From NCBI GenBank assembly GCA_937890575.1, contig CALADZ010000098.1:1-64000 (forward strand): a DNA stretch of 64,000 bases. The letters run 5' to 3'. A program made the position numbers and the translations under genes. A model generated the notes under the pieces. That model saw nothing but the letters and a program-made list of their open reading frames with translations. It made no database searches and was not told the DNA's origin. How positions within the stretch are numbered: the first letter of the stretch is position 1; the number at the start of each line of letters is the position of its first letter. This document shows, piece by piece, positions 52,325 through 60,688 of the stretch. This DNA comes from MAG-120531 sp002378585 (GTDB lineage: Bacteria; Bacteroidota; Bacteroidia; Flavobacteriales; Flavobacteriaceae).

Positions 52325-53092
52325 CTATTTGGCTTGCTGCCACAATGACTCTAATTCCTCAAGAGTATAAGACGACCAAGTTCGTTGTTGTGCGCTCATG
52401 GAGGCTTCCATATGCGCAAATCGTTGGATAAATTTTTTATTGGTTCTTTCGAGTGAACTTTCAGGGTCTATTCCTTGAAACCTGGCATAATTGATCAGAG
52501 AAAAAAGTACATCCCCAAACTCCTCCTCTGCTTTTTGCTGGTTCTTTTGTTTAACCTCCGACAAAAACTCGGCTATTTCCTCTTCAACCTTAGACCAAAC
52601 TTGGGTCGAATTTTCCCAATCAAAACCAACGCCTGCCGCTTTTTCTTGTATTCTGGTCGCCTTCACAAGGGCAGGAAGACCCTTAGGAACACCGGCCAAC
52701 ACTCCTTTTTGACCCTCTTTTAGTTTTAATTGTTCCCAATTTCTTTTTACTTCTTGTTCGTCAGCCACAACGACATCACCGTAGATATGGGGGTGGCGAT
52801 GTATCAGTTTCTCGCATAATTGATTAATCACGTCGGCAATATCAAACTGCTGCTTTTCACTGCCAATTTTGGCGTAAAAAACTAAATGAAGCATCAAGTC
52901 ACCTACCTCTTTGGCAATTTCCCTGGCATCCCCTTCCAAAATGGCATCAGCCAGTTCATAGGTTTCCTCAATAGTCAATGGACGAAGCGTCTCAAAGGTT
53001 TGTTTTTGATCCCAAGGACATTGAGCCCTGAGTTCATCCATGATGGTTAACAAGCGATCAAACGCCTGGAGCTGACTCGATCTCGGGTTCAT
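52325..53092 (-). CDS. mazG: Nucleoside triphosphate pyrophosphohydrolase MazG
   Basis: 255 aa, the double-domain housekeeping form. The first domain has MDELRAQCPWDQKQTFETLR and LTIEETYELADAI with the EExxE metal motif, then EIAKEVGDLMLHLVFYA. The second repeats the pattern in KVEEEIAEFLSEV and KAEEEFGDVLFSLINYAR. It hydrolyses NTPs to NMPs and pyrophosphate, cleaning the nucleotide pool. It overlaps the upstream DUF5606 gene by 35 nt. Confidence 0.95.
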   Translation of the reverse strand: MNPRSSQLQAFDRLLTIMDELRAQCPWDQKQTFETLRPLTIEETYELADAILEGDAREIAKEVGDLMLHLVFYAKIGSEKQQFDIADVINQLCEKLIHRHPHIYGDVVVADEQEVKRNWEQLKLKEGQKGVLAGVPKGLPALVKATRIQEKAAGVGFDWENSTQVWSKVEEEIAEFLSEVKQKNQQKAEEEFGDVLFSLINYARFQGIDPESSLERTNKKFIQRFAHMEASMSAQQRTWSSYTLEELESLWQQAK

Positions 53093-53492
53093 CTGTTTTG
53101 ATTTGTACTGGTGCGAGCAGGTTTTTTTCTAGCAGCAAGTTGTACCACTGAAGCACTTTCTTGATATCACTTGGATAAACACGGTCTTCGTCAAAATTGG
53201 GGAGTACTTCAAAGAAATAGGCCTCCAAGGCATCTTTATCCGCTTTGTGCGATACAGTAGTAGCGCTGCCATTTTCTTTATCCCAGATTTTTTGAAATAC
53301 TTCTTTAAGTGGTACTTCTTCATCTAGGGTATAAATAGCAATTTCATTTAAAACACTGATGTTGTTTTTAAACGCAATACTGATTTTTTTTCCATCCAAC
53401 AAAGACTGTGCAACAAATCCAGCACGAGTTTGTGTGATGATTTCAAAAAGTCCGGGTTTACCTGGAATAGATACAATTTTGTCGAGTTGCAT
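53058..53492 (-). CDS. DUF5606 protein
   Basis: 144 aa. The N-terminus MQLDKIVSIPGKPGLFEIIT is the signature of DUF5606, a Bacteroidota-specific family with a small beta-barrel-like N-terminal part and a helical second half (about 75-125, ALEAYFFEVLPNFDEDRVY). The tail is proline- and acid-rich. The function is unknown. It sits between def and mazG as in other flavobacteria and overlaps mazG by 35 nt, so the two are likely translated together. Confidence 0.9.
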   Translation of the reverse strand: MQLDKIVSIPGKPGLFEIITQTRAGFVAQSLLDGKKISIAFKNNISVLNEIAIYTLDEEVPLKEVFQKIWDKENGSATTVSHKADKDALEAYFFEVLPNFDEDRVYPSDIKKVLQWYNLLLEKNLLAPVQIKTDEPEIESAPGV

Positions 53493-53535
53493 AAATAGAA
53501 AATGAATTGAGAATGGGCTTTAGGCCGTTTTTTGA

Positions 53536-54126
53536 TTATTTTTTTGATTTTATACTCGGAAACTTCATGCGGTAACTAGGACTTGCTTTGCCCTGAGTGA
53601 TGTCTGTTAGCTTTCTCTGAAGCAAACGTTTTTTTAATGGGGATAATTTATCGATAAACAATACACCCTCAATGTGATCGTACTCGTGTTGAATCACACG
53701 GGCAATGAGTCCCGTAAATGGTTGCTCGTGGACCACAAACTGTTGATCCTGGTAACGCAAAACTATATGAGGTTTTCTAGATACTTCTTCGTGAATATCC
53801 GGTATACTGAGGCATCCTTCGTTGAATGACCACGGTTCACCATCTTCTTCGATCAACATCGGATTGATCAATACTTTCTTAAACTGTGCGAGTTCTGTTT
53901 GCTCTTCTGCACTGAGTTCCTCATCTTGAGAAAAAGCCTTGGTGTCCACCACAAAAAGTCGAATATTCAACCCTATTTGGGGGGCGGCAAGACCTACACC
54001 ACTGGCGTGGTACATGGTGGCAAACATATTTTCAATCAAAACATCCAGCTCAGGATAGTCGGGTGTTATTTCAGCACATTTTTGGCGCAATACTGGATCG
54101 CCATATGCAACTATGGGAAGTATCAT
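53536..54126 (-). CDS. def: Peptide deformylase
   Basis: A 196-aa metalloenzyme that removes the formyl group from nascent proteins. The three motifs are intact: GVGLAAPQIGLN, EGCLSIPDI (metal Cys) and VIQHEYDHIEG (two metal His and the catalytic Glu). An insertion between motifs 1 and 2 (about residues 63-95, rich in Glu) is common in Bacteroidota. The start overlaps the ruvX stop by 4 nt. Confidence 0.97.
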   Translation of the reverse strand: MILPIVAYGDPVLRQKCAEITPDYPELDVLIENMFATMYHASGVGLAAPQIGLNIRLFVVDTKAFSQDEELSAEEQTELAQFKKVLINPMLIEEDGEPWSFNEGCLSIPDIHEEVSRKPHIVLRYQDQQFVVHEQPFTGLIARVIQHEYDHIEGVLFIDKLSPLKKRLLQRKLTDITQGKASPSYRMKFPSIKSKK

Positions 54127-54536
54127 CTTTTTTTAGTTAAGTAGGATTGTAGAATTAGTGTAGCACTTATTTGATCCACTAGGGCTTTATCTTGGCGTTT
54201 AGCTTTTTTAAGCCCTCCATCAATCATGGCTTGTTGAGCCATCATTGAAGTAAACCGTTCATCTTGGCGATCTAAAGGCATCAGAGGGAACAAAGATTGG
54301 AAGCGCTGAATAAAGGCTTGTATTTCGTCTTCTATGGGTCCCGTGGTGTTATCCCACCTTCTGGGGGCGCCCAGAACTACACAGGCAACCGATTCTTCGG
54401 ATAAATACTGCTGTAGAAAAGTCATCAACTCAGGGGTATTCACTGTACACAAACCGGATGCAATCAACTGCAAAGGGTCGGTTACAGCAATGCCTGTGCG
54501 CTTGGTTCCGTAGTCTAAGGCGAGTATTCTGCTCAT
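54123..54536 (-). CDS. ruvX: RuvX/YqgF RNase H-fold nuclease
   Basis: 137 aa from the ATG at 54536; an in-frame TTG three codons upstream lies next to the promoter and is rejected. RILALDYGTKRTGIAVTD carries the first catalytic Asp; VVLGAPRRWDNTTG and LDRQDERFTSMMAQQAM follow, with the last Asp in KALVDQISATLILQSYL. It is a pre-16S rRNA 3'-end or Holliday-junction processing enzyme. First gene of the ruvX-def-DUF5606-mazG run. Confidence 0.93.
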   Translation of the reverse strand: MSRILALDYGTKRTGIAVTDPLQLIASGLCTVNTPELMTFLQQYLSEESVACVVLGAPRRWDNTTGPIEDEIQAFIQRFQSLFPLMPLDRQDERFTSMMAQQAMIDGGLKKAKRQDKALVDQISATLILQSYLTKKR

Positions 54537-54542
54537 TTTTGA

Positions 54543-54550
54543 CAAAATTA
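54543..54550 (-). promoter_or_regulatory. Bacteroidota -7 element before ruvX
   Basis: Minus strand TAATTTTG, exact, ends 6 nt before the ruvX ATG. Confidence 0.5.
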
Positions 54551-54603
54551 CAGCTTAATTTGTGATTTGAAGGGATTGGGATGCCAAATAAAATATCCTG
54601 GTT

Positions 54604-54611
54604 TATATTTG
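54604..54611 (+). promoter_or_regulatory. Bacteroidota -7 element before dapD
   Basis: TATATTTG, exact, 19 nt before the dapD ATG. Confidence 0.58.
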
Positions 54612-54630
54612 CGCCTCAAAATAACGAGAC

Positions 54631-55446
54631 ATGACTGAATTTAGATCCATTATTGAAGCTGCTTGGGAAGATCGATCTTTACTAAAAACCGAGAAAACAC
54701 AACAAACCATCAGAAGTGTCATCGAATTGGTAGACAGCGGTCAGCTCAGGTGTGCAGAACCTTCCTCATCGGGTTGGGTAATCAATGAGTGGGTAAAAAA
54801 AGCAGTGGTGCTTTACTTCCCGATCCAACAGATGGAAACCCATGAAGTGGGTATCTTTGAATTCCATGACAAAATGCCGCTGAAACGAGGCTATGCTGAA
54901 AAAGGTATTAGGGTGGTTCCTCATGCTGTAGCAAGACATGGAGCCTACATTGCTCCTGGAACCATATTGATGCCTAGTTACGTGAATATTGGTGCCTATG
55001 TTGACACAGGCACTATGGTAGATACCTGGGCTACTGTGGGTAGTTGTGCTCAGATTGGCAAAAATGTACACCTCAGTGGTGGCGTAGGGATTGGCGGTGT
55101 GTTAGAACCTTTACAAGCGGCCCCTGTAGTCATTGAAGATGATGTGTTTGTCGGATCGCGATGTATCGTCGTTGAGGGTATTCGCGTGGAGCGAGAGGCT
55201 GTTCTTGGCGCCAATGTAGTGTTGACTGCATCCACTAAAATTATTGACGTCACAGGAACTGAGCCCTTAGAATACAAGGGTTATGTACCCGCTCGATCTG
55301 TGGTCATCCCTGGAAGCTACACAAAAACATTTAATGCAGGGACCTACCAAGTTCCCTGTGCATTGATCATCGGAACTAGAAAGGAAAGTACGGACAAGAA
55401 AACATCACTCAATGATGCGCTCCGAGAATACAGCGTATCTGCTTAA
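54631..55446 (+). CDS. dapD: Tetrahydrodipicolinate N-succinyltransferase
   Basis: 271 aa. An N-terminal helical domain is followed by a left-handed beta-helix built from hexapeptide repeats (about 100-220): AYVDTGTMVDTWATVGSCAQ and GGVGIGGVLEPLQAAPVVIE are the family signatures. It succinylates tetrahydrodipicolinate in lysine and meso-diaminopimelate synthesis, so the wall uses mDAP made through the succinylase route. Divergent from ruvX with its own promoter. Confidence 0.97.
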   Translation: MTEFRSIIEAAWEDRSLLKTEKTQQTIRSVIELVDSGQLRCAEPSSSGWVINEWVKKAVVLYFPIQQMETHEVGIFEFHDKMPLKRGYAEKGIRVVPHAVARHGAYIAPGTILMPSYVNIGAYVDTGTMVDTWATVGSCAQIGKNVHLSGGVGIGGVLEPLQAAPVVIEDDVFVGSRCIVVEGIRVEREAVLGANVVLTASTKIIDVTGTEPLEYKGYVPARSVVIPGSYTKTFNAGTYQVPCALIIGTRKESTDKKTSLNDALREYSVSA

Positions 55447-55467
55447 ACCAAGTTAAGGAGTTTTTTT
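55442..55467 (+). terminator. Weak terminator after dapD
   Basis: A short AT-rich stem CTTAA/TTAAG overlaps the dapD stop and is followed by GAG and T7. The stem is only 5 bp, so this is a weak call. Confidence 0.3.
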
Positions 55468-56283
55468 GATCCCGAAGTCAGTCCAACTCGACTTAAGCTT
55501 AGCTACTTCTCGGCGAATGGCCTTGTTTTTATCGATGGACTCCTTGGTTTTGTACGATCTTTTGTGGTCGAGATGAATACATATAGCACTGTACCTCAAC
55601 TGCTTGGATTTAATACCTAAATGCACTAAACGCTCACCCAATTCGCGGTCTTGACCACCGTATTGCATCCGCTCGTCAAAGCCATTGACCGCCAATAAAT
55701 CCTCTTTCCAGCCTGAAGCATTGTGGCCATTCCAAGTCGCCTTAGTCGGTGTCCAACTGTTGAGCCATTTAGCCCAGTTTCCATGAGCGCTGAGTTTATT
55801 ATTTTTAAAACTGCGTTTAAGCCCCTGACTTTTTAGCCACTTTAGTGAAAAACAACGCTGTTGATCGATATCTTCTGAAGTGATTTTTTCAGAAATAACC
55901 ATGGGTAACATAAAATAACCTCCCGACAAAAAGTATCCAGGAGTCTTGTTTCGGTGGTGAACTTCCAGAAAGTCTGCCCTTGGGATACAATCCCCATCAG
56001 TCATCACAATATAGGGAGCCTGGGCGGCTAAAATTGCTTTGTTTAAAATACGCGACTTCTGAAAACCCTCGTCTTCTTGCCAAACATGTTGGATCGGATA
56101 AAAAACATAGGACCTCATTTTTTCAATTAGTGCAGCGGTCTCAGGGCCAGAACCGTCGTCGGCGATCACTAACTCAAAATACCTAAATGTTTGTGCATTA
56201 AAACCCCACAATACTTTTTCCAGCCAAGCAACCGCATTGTAGGTGCTTAATACCACAGATATGGATACAGAGGATTCTCTCAT
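55453..56283 (-). CDS. GT2 glycosyltransferase with galactosyltransferase-like C-terminus
   Basis: 276 aa. The GT-A core shows SVVLSTYNAVAWLEKVL, LVIADDGSGPETAALIE and VMTDGDCIPRADFLE, in which DGDC is the metal-binding DxD-type site. The C-terminal half, VNGFDERMQYGGQDRELGER, matches the glyco_transf_7C segment of chondroitin-polymerase-like enzymes. It has no membrane helix. Acceptor unknown; probably surface polysaccharide. It is back-to-back with the next glycosyltransferase gene, with separate promoters only 23 nt apart. Confidence 0.88.
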   Translation of the reverse strand: MRESSVSISVVLSTYNAVAWLEKVLWGFNAQTFRYFELVIADDGSGPETAALIEKMRSYVFYPIQHVWQEDEGFQKSRILNKAILAAQAPYIVMTDGDCIPRADFLEVHHRNKTPGYFLSGGYFMLPMVISEKITSEDIDQQRCFSLKWLKSQGLKRSFKNNKLSAHGNWAKWLNSWTPTKATWNGHNASGWKEDLLAVNGFDERMQYGGQDRELGERLVHLGIKSKQLRYSAICIHLDHKRSYKTKESIDKNKAIRREVAKLKSSWTDFGIKKTP

Positions 56284-56297
56284 CGGATTAATTTGCC

Positions 56298-56305
56298 CAA
56301 AATTA
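56298..56305 (-). promoter_or_regulatory. Bacteroidota -7 element for the minus-strand GT2 gene
   Basis: Minus strand TAATTTTG, exact, 14 nt before the ATG at 56283. Confidence 0.5.
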
Positions 56306-56328
56306 GAAAAACAATCCTTGGTTATCGT

Positions 56329-56336
56329 TATTTTTG
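56329..56336 (+). promoter_or_regulatory. Bacteroidota -7 element abutting the plus-strand GT gene
   Basis: TATTTTTG, exact, ends 4 nt before the ATG at 56341. Confidence 0.5.
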
Positions 56337-56340
56337 GGTC

Positions 56341-57156
56341 ATGAAACTCAAAGAGTATCCATTATCCATATTTCATTCTGGAAGACTTTTATTATACACC
56401 AAAAATCTATGGTCTCAGACCCCTGAAGACACACCTGATTTGGTGGTCAGTCTCACTAGCTTTGAACCGCGGTTAAAAGCGCTTCACTTAGTGGTGCGCA
56501 ATATGCTGGAACAAGATTTAGCTCCAAAAAAAATCGTGTTGTGGTTAAATAAAACCCTAGAAAACAAGGTTCCCCATTCCCTCAATAAAATGATCGGACC
56601 GCGCTTTGAAATACGCTTTTCCGATATTGATGGCCCACAGCTTAAACTGATTGAATCCCTCAAAAGTTTCCCGAATGACCTGGTCGTCACCTGTGATGAC
56701 GATTTGATTTATCCCAAAAATTGGCTATCAACACTTTACAGCGCTCATATTTCACATCCGGGACACATCATGGCCCACCATTGTAGGCTGATTAAACGAA
56801 ATGAATTGGGTGAGCTTTTACCCTACACTCAATGGAATTGGGATCGCTCAAAACCGTATGATGAAGCGGATTTATTAGCGATTGGATCGTCAGGAGTCCT
56901 CTACCCTCCCCACAGTTTTAACCATCAAGTGGGTGACATGGAGCTTTTTCAAAAGCTTTGTCCTAAATCTGATGATTTATGGTTTAAAGCTATGGCGTTA
57001 CTCAACGATACTCCGATTAAATGGAGTGGTTATTCTTTTGAACCCATCCCTATATTGGGCAGTCAAAAGGTCAGTTTAAAGAAATCGAATGTACATCAAG
57101 ACAAAAACAGAATTCAGTGGAATCAAATTCTAACACATTTTCCGGAGCTGATCTAA
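56341..57156 (+). CDS. Putative GT-A-fold glycosyltransferase
   Basis: 271 aa from the ATG at 56341, chosen because a promoter element lies directly before it; a TTG at 56293 would extend it by 16 residues. DLVVSLTSFEPRLKALHLVV near the start and LVVTCDDDLIYPKNWL (DDD metal site) show a GT-A-like fold, with an acceptor-side stretch HHCRLIKRNELGELLPY and a GSSGVLYPP loop. It belongs to a poorly characterised group of polysaccharide glycosyltransferases. It is divergent from another GT2 gene, and the sua5 reading frame overlaps its last 40 nt. Confidence 0.75.
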   Translation: MKLKEYPLSIFHSGRLLLYTKNLWSQTPEDTPDLVVSLTSFEPRLKALHLVVRNMLEQDLAPKKIVLWLNKTLENKVPHSLNKMIGPRFEIRFSDIDGPQLKLIESLKSFPNDLVVTCDDDLIYPKNWLSTLYSAHISHPGHIMAHHCRLIKRNELGELLPYTQWNWDRSKPYDEADLLAIGSSGVLYPPHSFNHQVGDMELFQKLCPKSDDLWFKAMALLNDTPIKWSGYSFEPIPILGSQKVSLKKSNVHQDKNRIQWNQILTHFPELI

Positions 57157-57713
57157 ACCAAATCGTGAAAAAAGCCCATGAGGTAATTGACGGTGGTGGA
57201 GTGATTTTGTTTCCCACGGATACCATTTGGGGGTTGGGATGCGATGCCACGAATAAAATGGCCGTTCAACGTATTTACGATATAAAAAACCGACATGAAC
57301 TCAAATCCATGATTTGTTTGATGGAATCTGATGCGATGCTTTCGCGATGGATCATCGATGTCCCAGAAGTAGGTTACGATTTAATCGAACTATCTGAGCA
57401 TCCTTTAACCCTGATACTAGATGGTGCTAAATCAGTGGCAGAAAATTTATTGGCCCCCGACGGAAGTCTGGGAGTTCGGGTGGTCAAACACACCTTTTGT
57501 CAGCGACTCATTCAAAAAATGCGCAAACCATTAGTGGCCACTTCTGCCAACAAATCGGGCAACCCTTTTCCAAAATCTTTTGCGGAAATAACCCCAGAGA
57601 TTTTACAAGCTGTTGACTATATAGTACCTTTGGATCAATCGTTAACTCTGTCTCGACCTTCAACCATAATTCGCTTAAAATCGAATGGAGAGGTTGCCAT
57701 TATTCGCTCATGA
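57117..57713 (+). CDS. L-threonylcarbamoyladenylate synthase (Sua5/YciO/YrdC)
   Basis: About 198 aa. GGGVILFPTDTIWGLGCDATN is the YrdC-domain entry motif. KNRHELKSMICLM, the SLGVRVVKHTF region and LVATSANKSGNP are the conserved ATP and threonine-site stretches. It makes threonylcarbamoyl-AMP for the t6A37 modification of tRNA. No C-terminal Sua5 domain is present, so it is the short TsaC-type form. The start is uncertain: GTG at 57117 overlaps the previous gene by 40 nt, GTG at 57165 is the other option. cca follows in an ATGA overlap. Confidence 0.9.
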   Translation: MESNSNTFSGADLNQIVKKAHEVIDGGGVILFPTDTIWGLGCDATNKMAVQRIYDIKNRHELKSMICLMESDAMLSRWIIDVPEVGYDLIELSEHPLTLILDGAKSVAENLLAPDGSLGVRVVKHTFCQRLIQKMRKPLVATSANKSGNPFPKSFAEITPEILQAVDYIVPLDQSLTLSRPSTIIRLKSNGEVAIIRS

Positions 57714-59149
57714 GTCCAAATATCTACTGCGTTGAAGCATTAAATCACCCTGTATTTAAAACTTTAAGTCACGTTGCGCAAAACCTTGATTTAGAGTGTT
57801 ATGTGATTGGTGGGTATGTTCGTGACCACCTGTTGAATAGGGCGGGGTCGAAAGACATTGATATTGTGGCTGTTGGAGATGGTATTGCTCTTGCTCAAGC
57901 ATTGGCCGATGCACTGCCGGGCGCTTCAGAGGTCAGTGTGTTTAAAAACTATGGAACAGCCATGTTGCACTATCAAGACATCACACTTGAGTTTGTCGGA
58001 GCGCGCAAAGAAAGCTATACACACAACAGCCGAAATCCAAAAGTGGCACCCGGCAGTTTGGCAGACGACCAAAATAGGCGTGACTTTACCATTAATGCTT
58101 TAGCGCTCAGCCTGGATCAAAATCAATGGGGTGCATTGCTTGATCCTTTTACCGGAGTTGATCATTTAGCTGCTAAATTGTTGATTACCCCACTAGATCC
58201 TCAAGTGACTTTTAGCGACGATCCATTGAGAATGATGCGGGCGATTCGTTTTGCTGCTCAACTTGATTTTACGATCGACCCCCAAGCTTGGCTATCCATA
58301 AAAAATCAAGCTGAACGAATAAAAATTATTGCCCCGGAGCGTATCGTTGATGAACTGAATAAGATCATGTCTACACCGAAGCCCAGCGCAGGACTGTCTC
58401 TGATGTATGAGGCTGGTTTACTCGACATCATCCTACCAGAAGTGACCGCTTTATTGGGTGTTGAAGAAATTGAAGGACAACGACACAAAGATAATTTTTG
58501 GCATACTTTGGAAGTTGTGGACAACATATCTCGAACCACAGAAAAGCTATGGCTCAGATGGGCGGCGCTTTTACACGATATTGGAAAAGCACCAACAAAA
58601 CGGTTTGATCCCAAAATAGGATGGACATTCCATGGGCATGAATTCTTGGGTGGCAAAATGGTTCATAAACTTTTCAAAAGGCTGCATATGCCGCTCAATG
58701 AAAAGGTGAAGTACGTGCAAAAATTAGTTGCCATGAGTTCACGCCCCATTATCATTGCTGAAGATTTCGTGACTGATAGTGCCGTGAGAAGGTTGGTGTT
58801 TGACGCCTCAGACGACTTGGAAGATTTAATGACCCTTTGCGAGGCGGACATTACGACCAAGAATCCGAAAAAACAAAAGAGGTACATGCAGAACTTTGCC
58901 ACAGTTCGTCAAAAAATTGCCGAAGTGGAACAGAGAGATCATTTGCGGAATTTTCAACCACCTGTAGATGGTGCAGAAATCATGGAAACTTTTGGTATAG
59001 GTCCTTCACCATTCATCGGTCAAATCAAAGAAACCATCAAGGAAGCTATTTTGGAAGGTGAAATACCTAACCAGAAAGAAGCAGCTCGAGCATTAATGCT
59101 TAAAAAAGGTATTTCTTTGGGATTAACCCCCATCAATTCGGCTTTATGA
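57710..59149 (+). CDS. cca: CCA tRNA nucleotidyltransferase with HD domain
   Basis: 479 aa. The class II nucleotidyltransferase head has CYVIGGYVRDHLLNRAGSKD followed by DIDIVAVGDG (metal Asp pair) and the RRDFTINALALSLD block. The C-terminal HD domain has LLHDIGKAPTKRF. It adds or repairs the 3'-CCA end of tRNAs; the HD part gives phosphodiesterase activity in relatives. It starts in an ATGA overlap with the sua5-type gene and ends in another ATGA overlap with ctaA. Confidence 0.94.
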   Translation: MSPNIYCVEALNHPVFKTLSHVAQNLDLECYVIGGYVRDHLLNRAGSKDIDIVAVGDGIALAQALADALPGASEVSVFKNYGTAMLHYQDITLEFVGARKESYTHNSRNPKVAPGSLADDQNRRDFTINALALSLDQNQWGALLDPFTGVDHLAAKLLITPLDPQVTFSDDPLRMMRAIRFAAQLDFTIDPQAWLSIKNQAERIKIIAPERIVDELNKIMSTPKPSAGLSLMYEAGLLDIILPEVTALLGVEEIEGQRHKDNFWHTLEVVDNISRTTEKLWLRWAALLHDIGKAPTKRFDPKIGWTFHGHEFLGGKMVHKLFKRLHMPLNEKVKYVQKLVAMSSRPIIIAEDFVTDSAVRRLVFDASDDLEDLMTLCEADITTKNPKKQKRYMQNFATVRQKIAEVEQRDHLRNFQPPVDGAEIMETFGIGPSPFIGQIKETIKEAILEGEIPNQKEAARALMLKKGISLGLTPINSAL

Positions 59150-60159
59150 AACAACAGTTTAACACTTGGGTAAAAATATCGTTGATCCTAGTTTACTTGG
59201 TGGTTATTGCGGGAGCCTTCGTCCGCATGACTGGAAGTGGTATGGGTTGCCCAGACTGGCCAAAATGCTTTGGCTACTACATTCCTCCTACAGAGGAATC
59301 CGCGCTTAGGTGGGCCCCTGAAAGAGAATTCAAACAGGGACATGTCATCATTAAAGATGAACAGCTATGGGTAGCTCAAAAGGATTTTATGACTGGTAAC
59401 GAATTTAATCCCGCCTACTGGGCCGAATACACTAAACACGACTATGCCGTATTTAACCCCTACCACACTTGGGTTGAATACATCAATAGACTGTTAGGCG
59501 CCATAGCTGGCTTGGCTACTTTATTGATGGCCTTGTTTTCACTATCCATGTGGCGGACAAAAAAAGGACACACTGTTTTGGCATGGGGGGTAGTTTTTGG
59601 GATGGGGTTTCAAGCATGGCTTGGTGCTACAGTGGTTTATTCCGTATTGGCTCCATTTAAAATCACCTTGCACATGCTCATGGCTTTGGTCATCATCGGA
59701 GCGTTGATGGCCCTGTGGCCCAAAAAACATATAGCCACACAATTCAATTCTTCTTTGCTCAAATTTTCGTTTGGAGCTTTGGCTTTATTGGCCATTCAAG
59801 TGATTTTGGGCACCCAAGTCAGGTCGTATGTAGACCATCAGTCTGAAATCACCTCAGGCCTTCATCCTGAAATTTGGCTACAGAGTCCTCCAGTGATTTT
59901 TTACATACATCGCTCTTTTTCAATTGCTCTGCTGCTTGTACAATGGTGGATTTGGCGCATAAGCCCGTCTGAATTAAGCAGGAGACACCTTGTTACCCTC
60001 GGATTAATGGTTGGTGCAGCCATTTCTGGAATCGTACTTTTTTATCTAAATTTCCCGATGGGAAGCCAAACAATTCACTTAGTATTGGCTACATTAATTT
60101 TTGGCCTTCAATGGAAAACAATTTTGGACCTGATCACCTCAAAAAATACGGAGCAATAG
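59146..60159 (+). CDS. ctaA: Heme A synthase (COX15/CtaA)
   Basis: A 337-aa protein with eight transmembrane helices. VIAGAFVRMTGSGMGCPDWP is the family N-terminus; a periplasmic insertion of about 70 residues (about 45-110) rich in Trp and Tyr follows the first helix. HTWVEYINRLLGAIAG, HMLMALVIIG, IHRSFSIALL and HLVLATLIFG carry the histidine ligands. It oxidises heme O to heme A, so the organism has an aa3-type cytochrome oxidase. Coupled to cca by an ATGA overlap. Confidence 0.94.
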   Translation: MKQQFNTWVKISLILVYLVVIAGAFVRMTGSGMGCPDWPKCFGYYIPPTEESALRWAPEREFKQGHVIIKDEQLWVAQKDFMTGNEFNPAYWAEYTKHDYAVFNPYHTWVEYINRLLGAIAGLATLLMALFSLSMWRTKKGHTVLAWGVVFGMGFQAWLGATVVYSVLAPFKITLHMLMALVIIGALMALWPKKHIATQFNSSLLKFSFGALALLAIQVILGTQVRSYVDHQSEITSGLHPEIWLQSPPVIFYIHRSFSIALLLVQWWIWRISPSELSRRHLVTLGLMVGAAISGIVLFYLNFPMGSQTIHLVLATLIFGLQWKTILDLITSKNTEQ

Positions 60160-60160
60160 T

Positions 60161-60673
60161 ATGAAATACGACAAAATACGCGTCATTCTGGACGACAAAT
60201 CAGATGTTTTTAGAGACATCGCTATCGATCCATCGGCCTCGTTGGCCGATCTACACCAGCAGATTTACAGCAGTTTTGGATTTAATGGGCAAGAAATGGC
60301 CTCATTCTACACCTGCGATAGCGAATGGGTGCAAGATCAAGAGATTTCGTTGATGGATATGGGAGAGGGTCAGAACATGCAACACACTACCGTAGAAGAA
60401 GCCAGAGAACTCTCCAATAAGAAGTTGATATACGTCTATGACTTCATGAATTTATGGACCTTCTTTGTAGAATGGATCGATCAAGTTCCTGCACTGGCTG
60501 ATGATGCGAAATCAGGGGTTGTTTTTTCTTTTGGCAACCTACCCGATGATGTGCCAGAGAAATCATTTGATGGGGAAGAAATTGATGAAGAAGACCTGTT
60601 CGAAGACGAGTTTGGCTTGAACGATGAGGATCTTGACGATTATGGGTTTCACGATGAGGAAACTTGGAACTAA
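60161..60673 (+). CDS. Plasmid pRiA4b ORF-3-like protein with acidic tail
   Basis: 170 aa. The core (about 1-120) has KIRVILDDKSDVFRDIAIDP and a GFNGQEMASFYTCDSEW segment, matching the pRiA4b ORF-3-like fold, often labelled IS1096 passenger TnpR in databases. The C-terminal 35 residues are dominated by Asp and Glu. No transposase, inverted repeats or target duplications are near it, so the mobile-element label should not be taken literally. It starts 1 nt after ctaA and is followed by the nucleoid-associated protein gene. Function unknown. Confidence 0.82.
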   Translation: MKYDKIRVILDDKSDVFRDIAIDPSASLADLHQQIYSSFGFNGQEMASFYTCDSEWVQDQEISLMDMGEGQNMQHTTVEEARELSNKKLIYVYDFMNLWTFFVEWIDQVPALADDAKSGVVFSFGNLPDDVPEKSFDGEEIDEEDLFEDEFGLNDEDLDDYGFHDEETWN

Positions 60674-60688
60674 GCATTTAAAACCATT

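Noticed and set aside
53493..53535. Terminator between DUF5606 and def.
   Set aside because: The GGC/GCC stem is only 3 bp and the genes are likely cotranscribed.
60161..60673. A mobile element suggested by the IS1096-passenger family name.
   Set aside because: No transposase, terminal repeats or duplications are visible; the gene sits tightly inside a housekeeping run.
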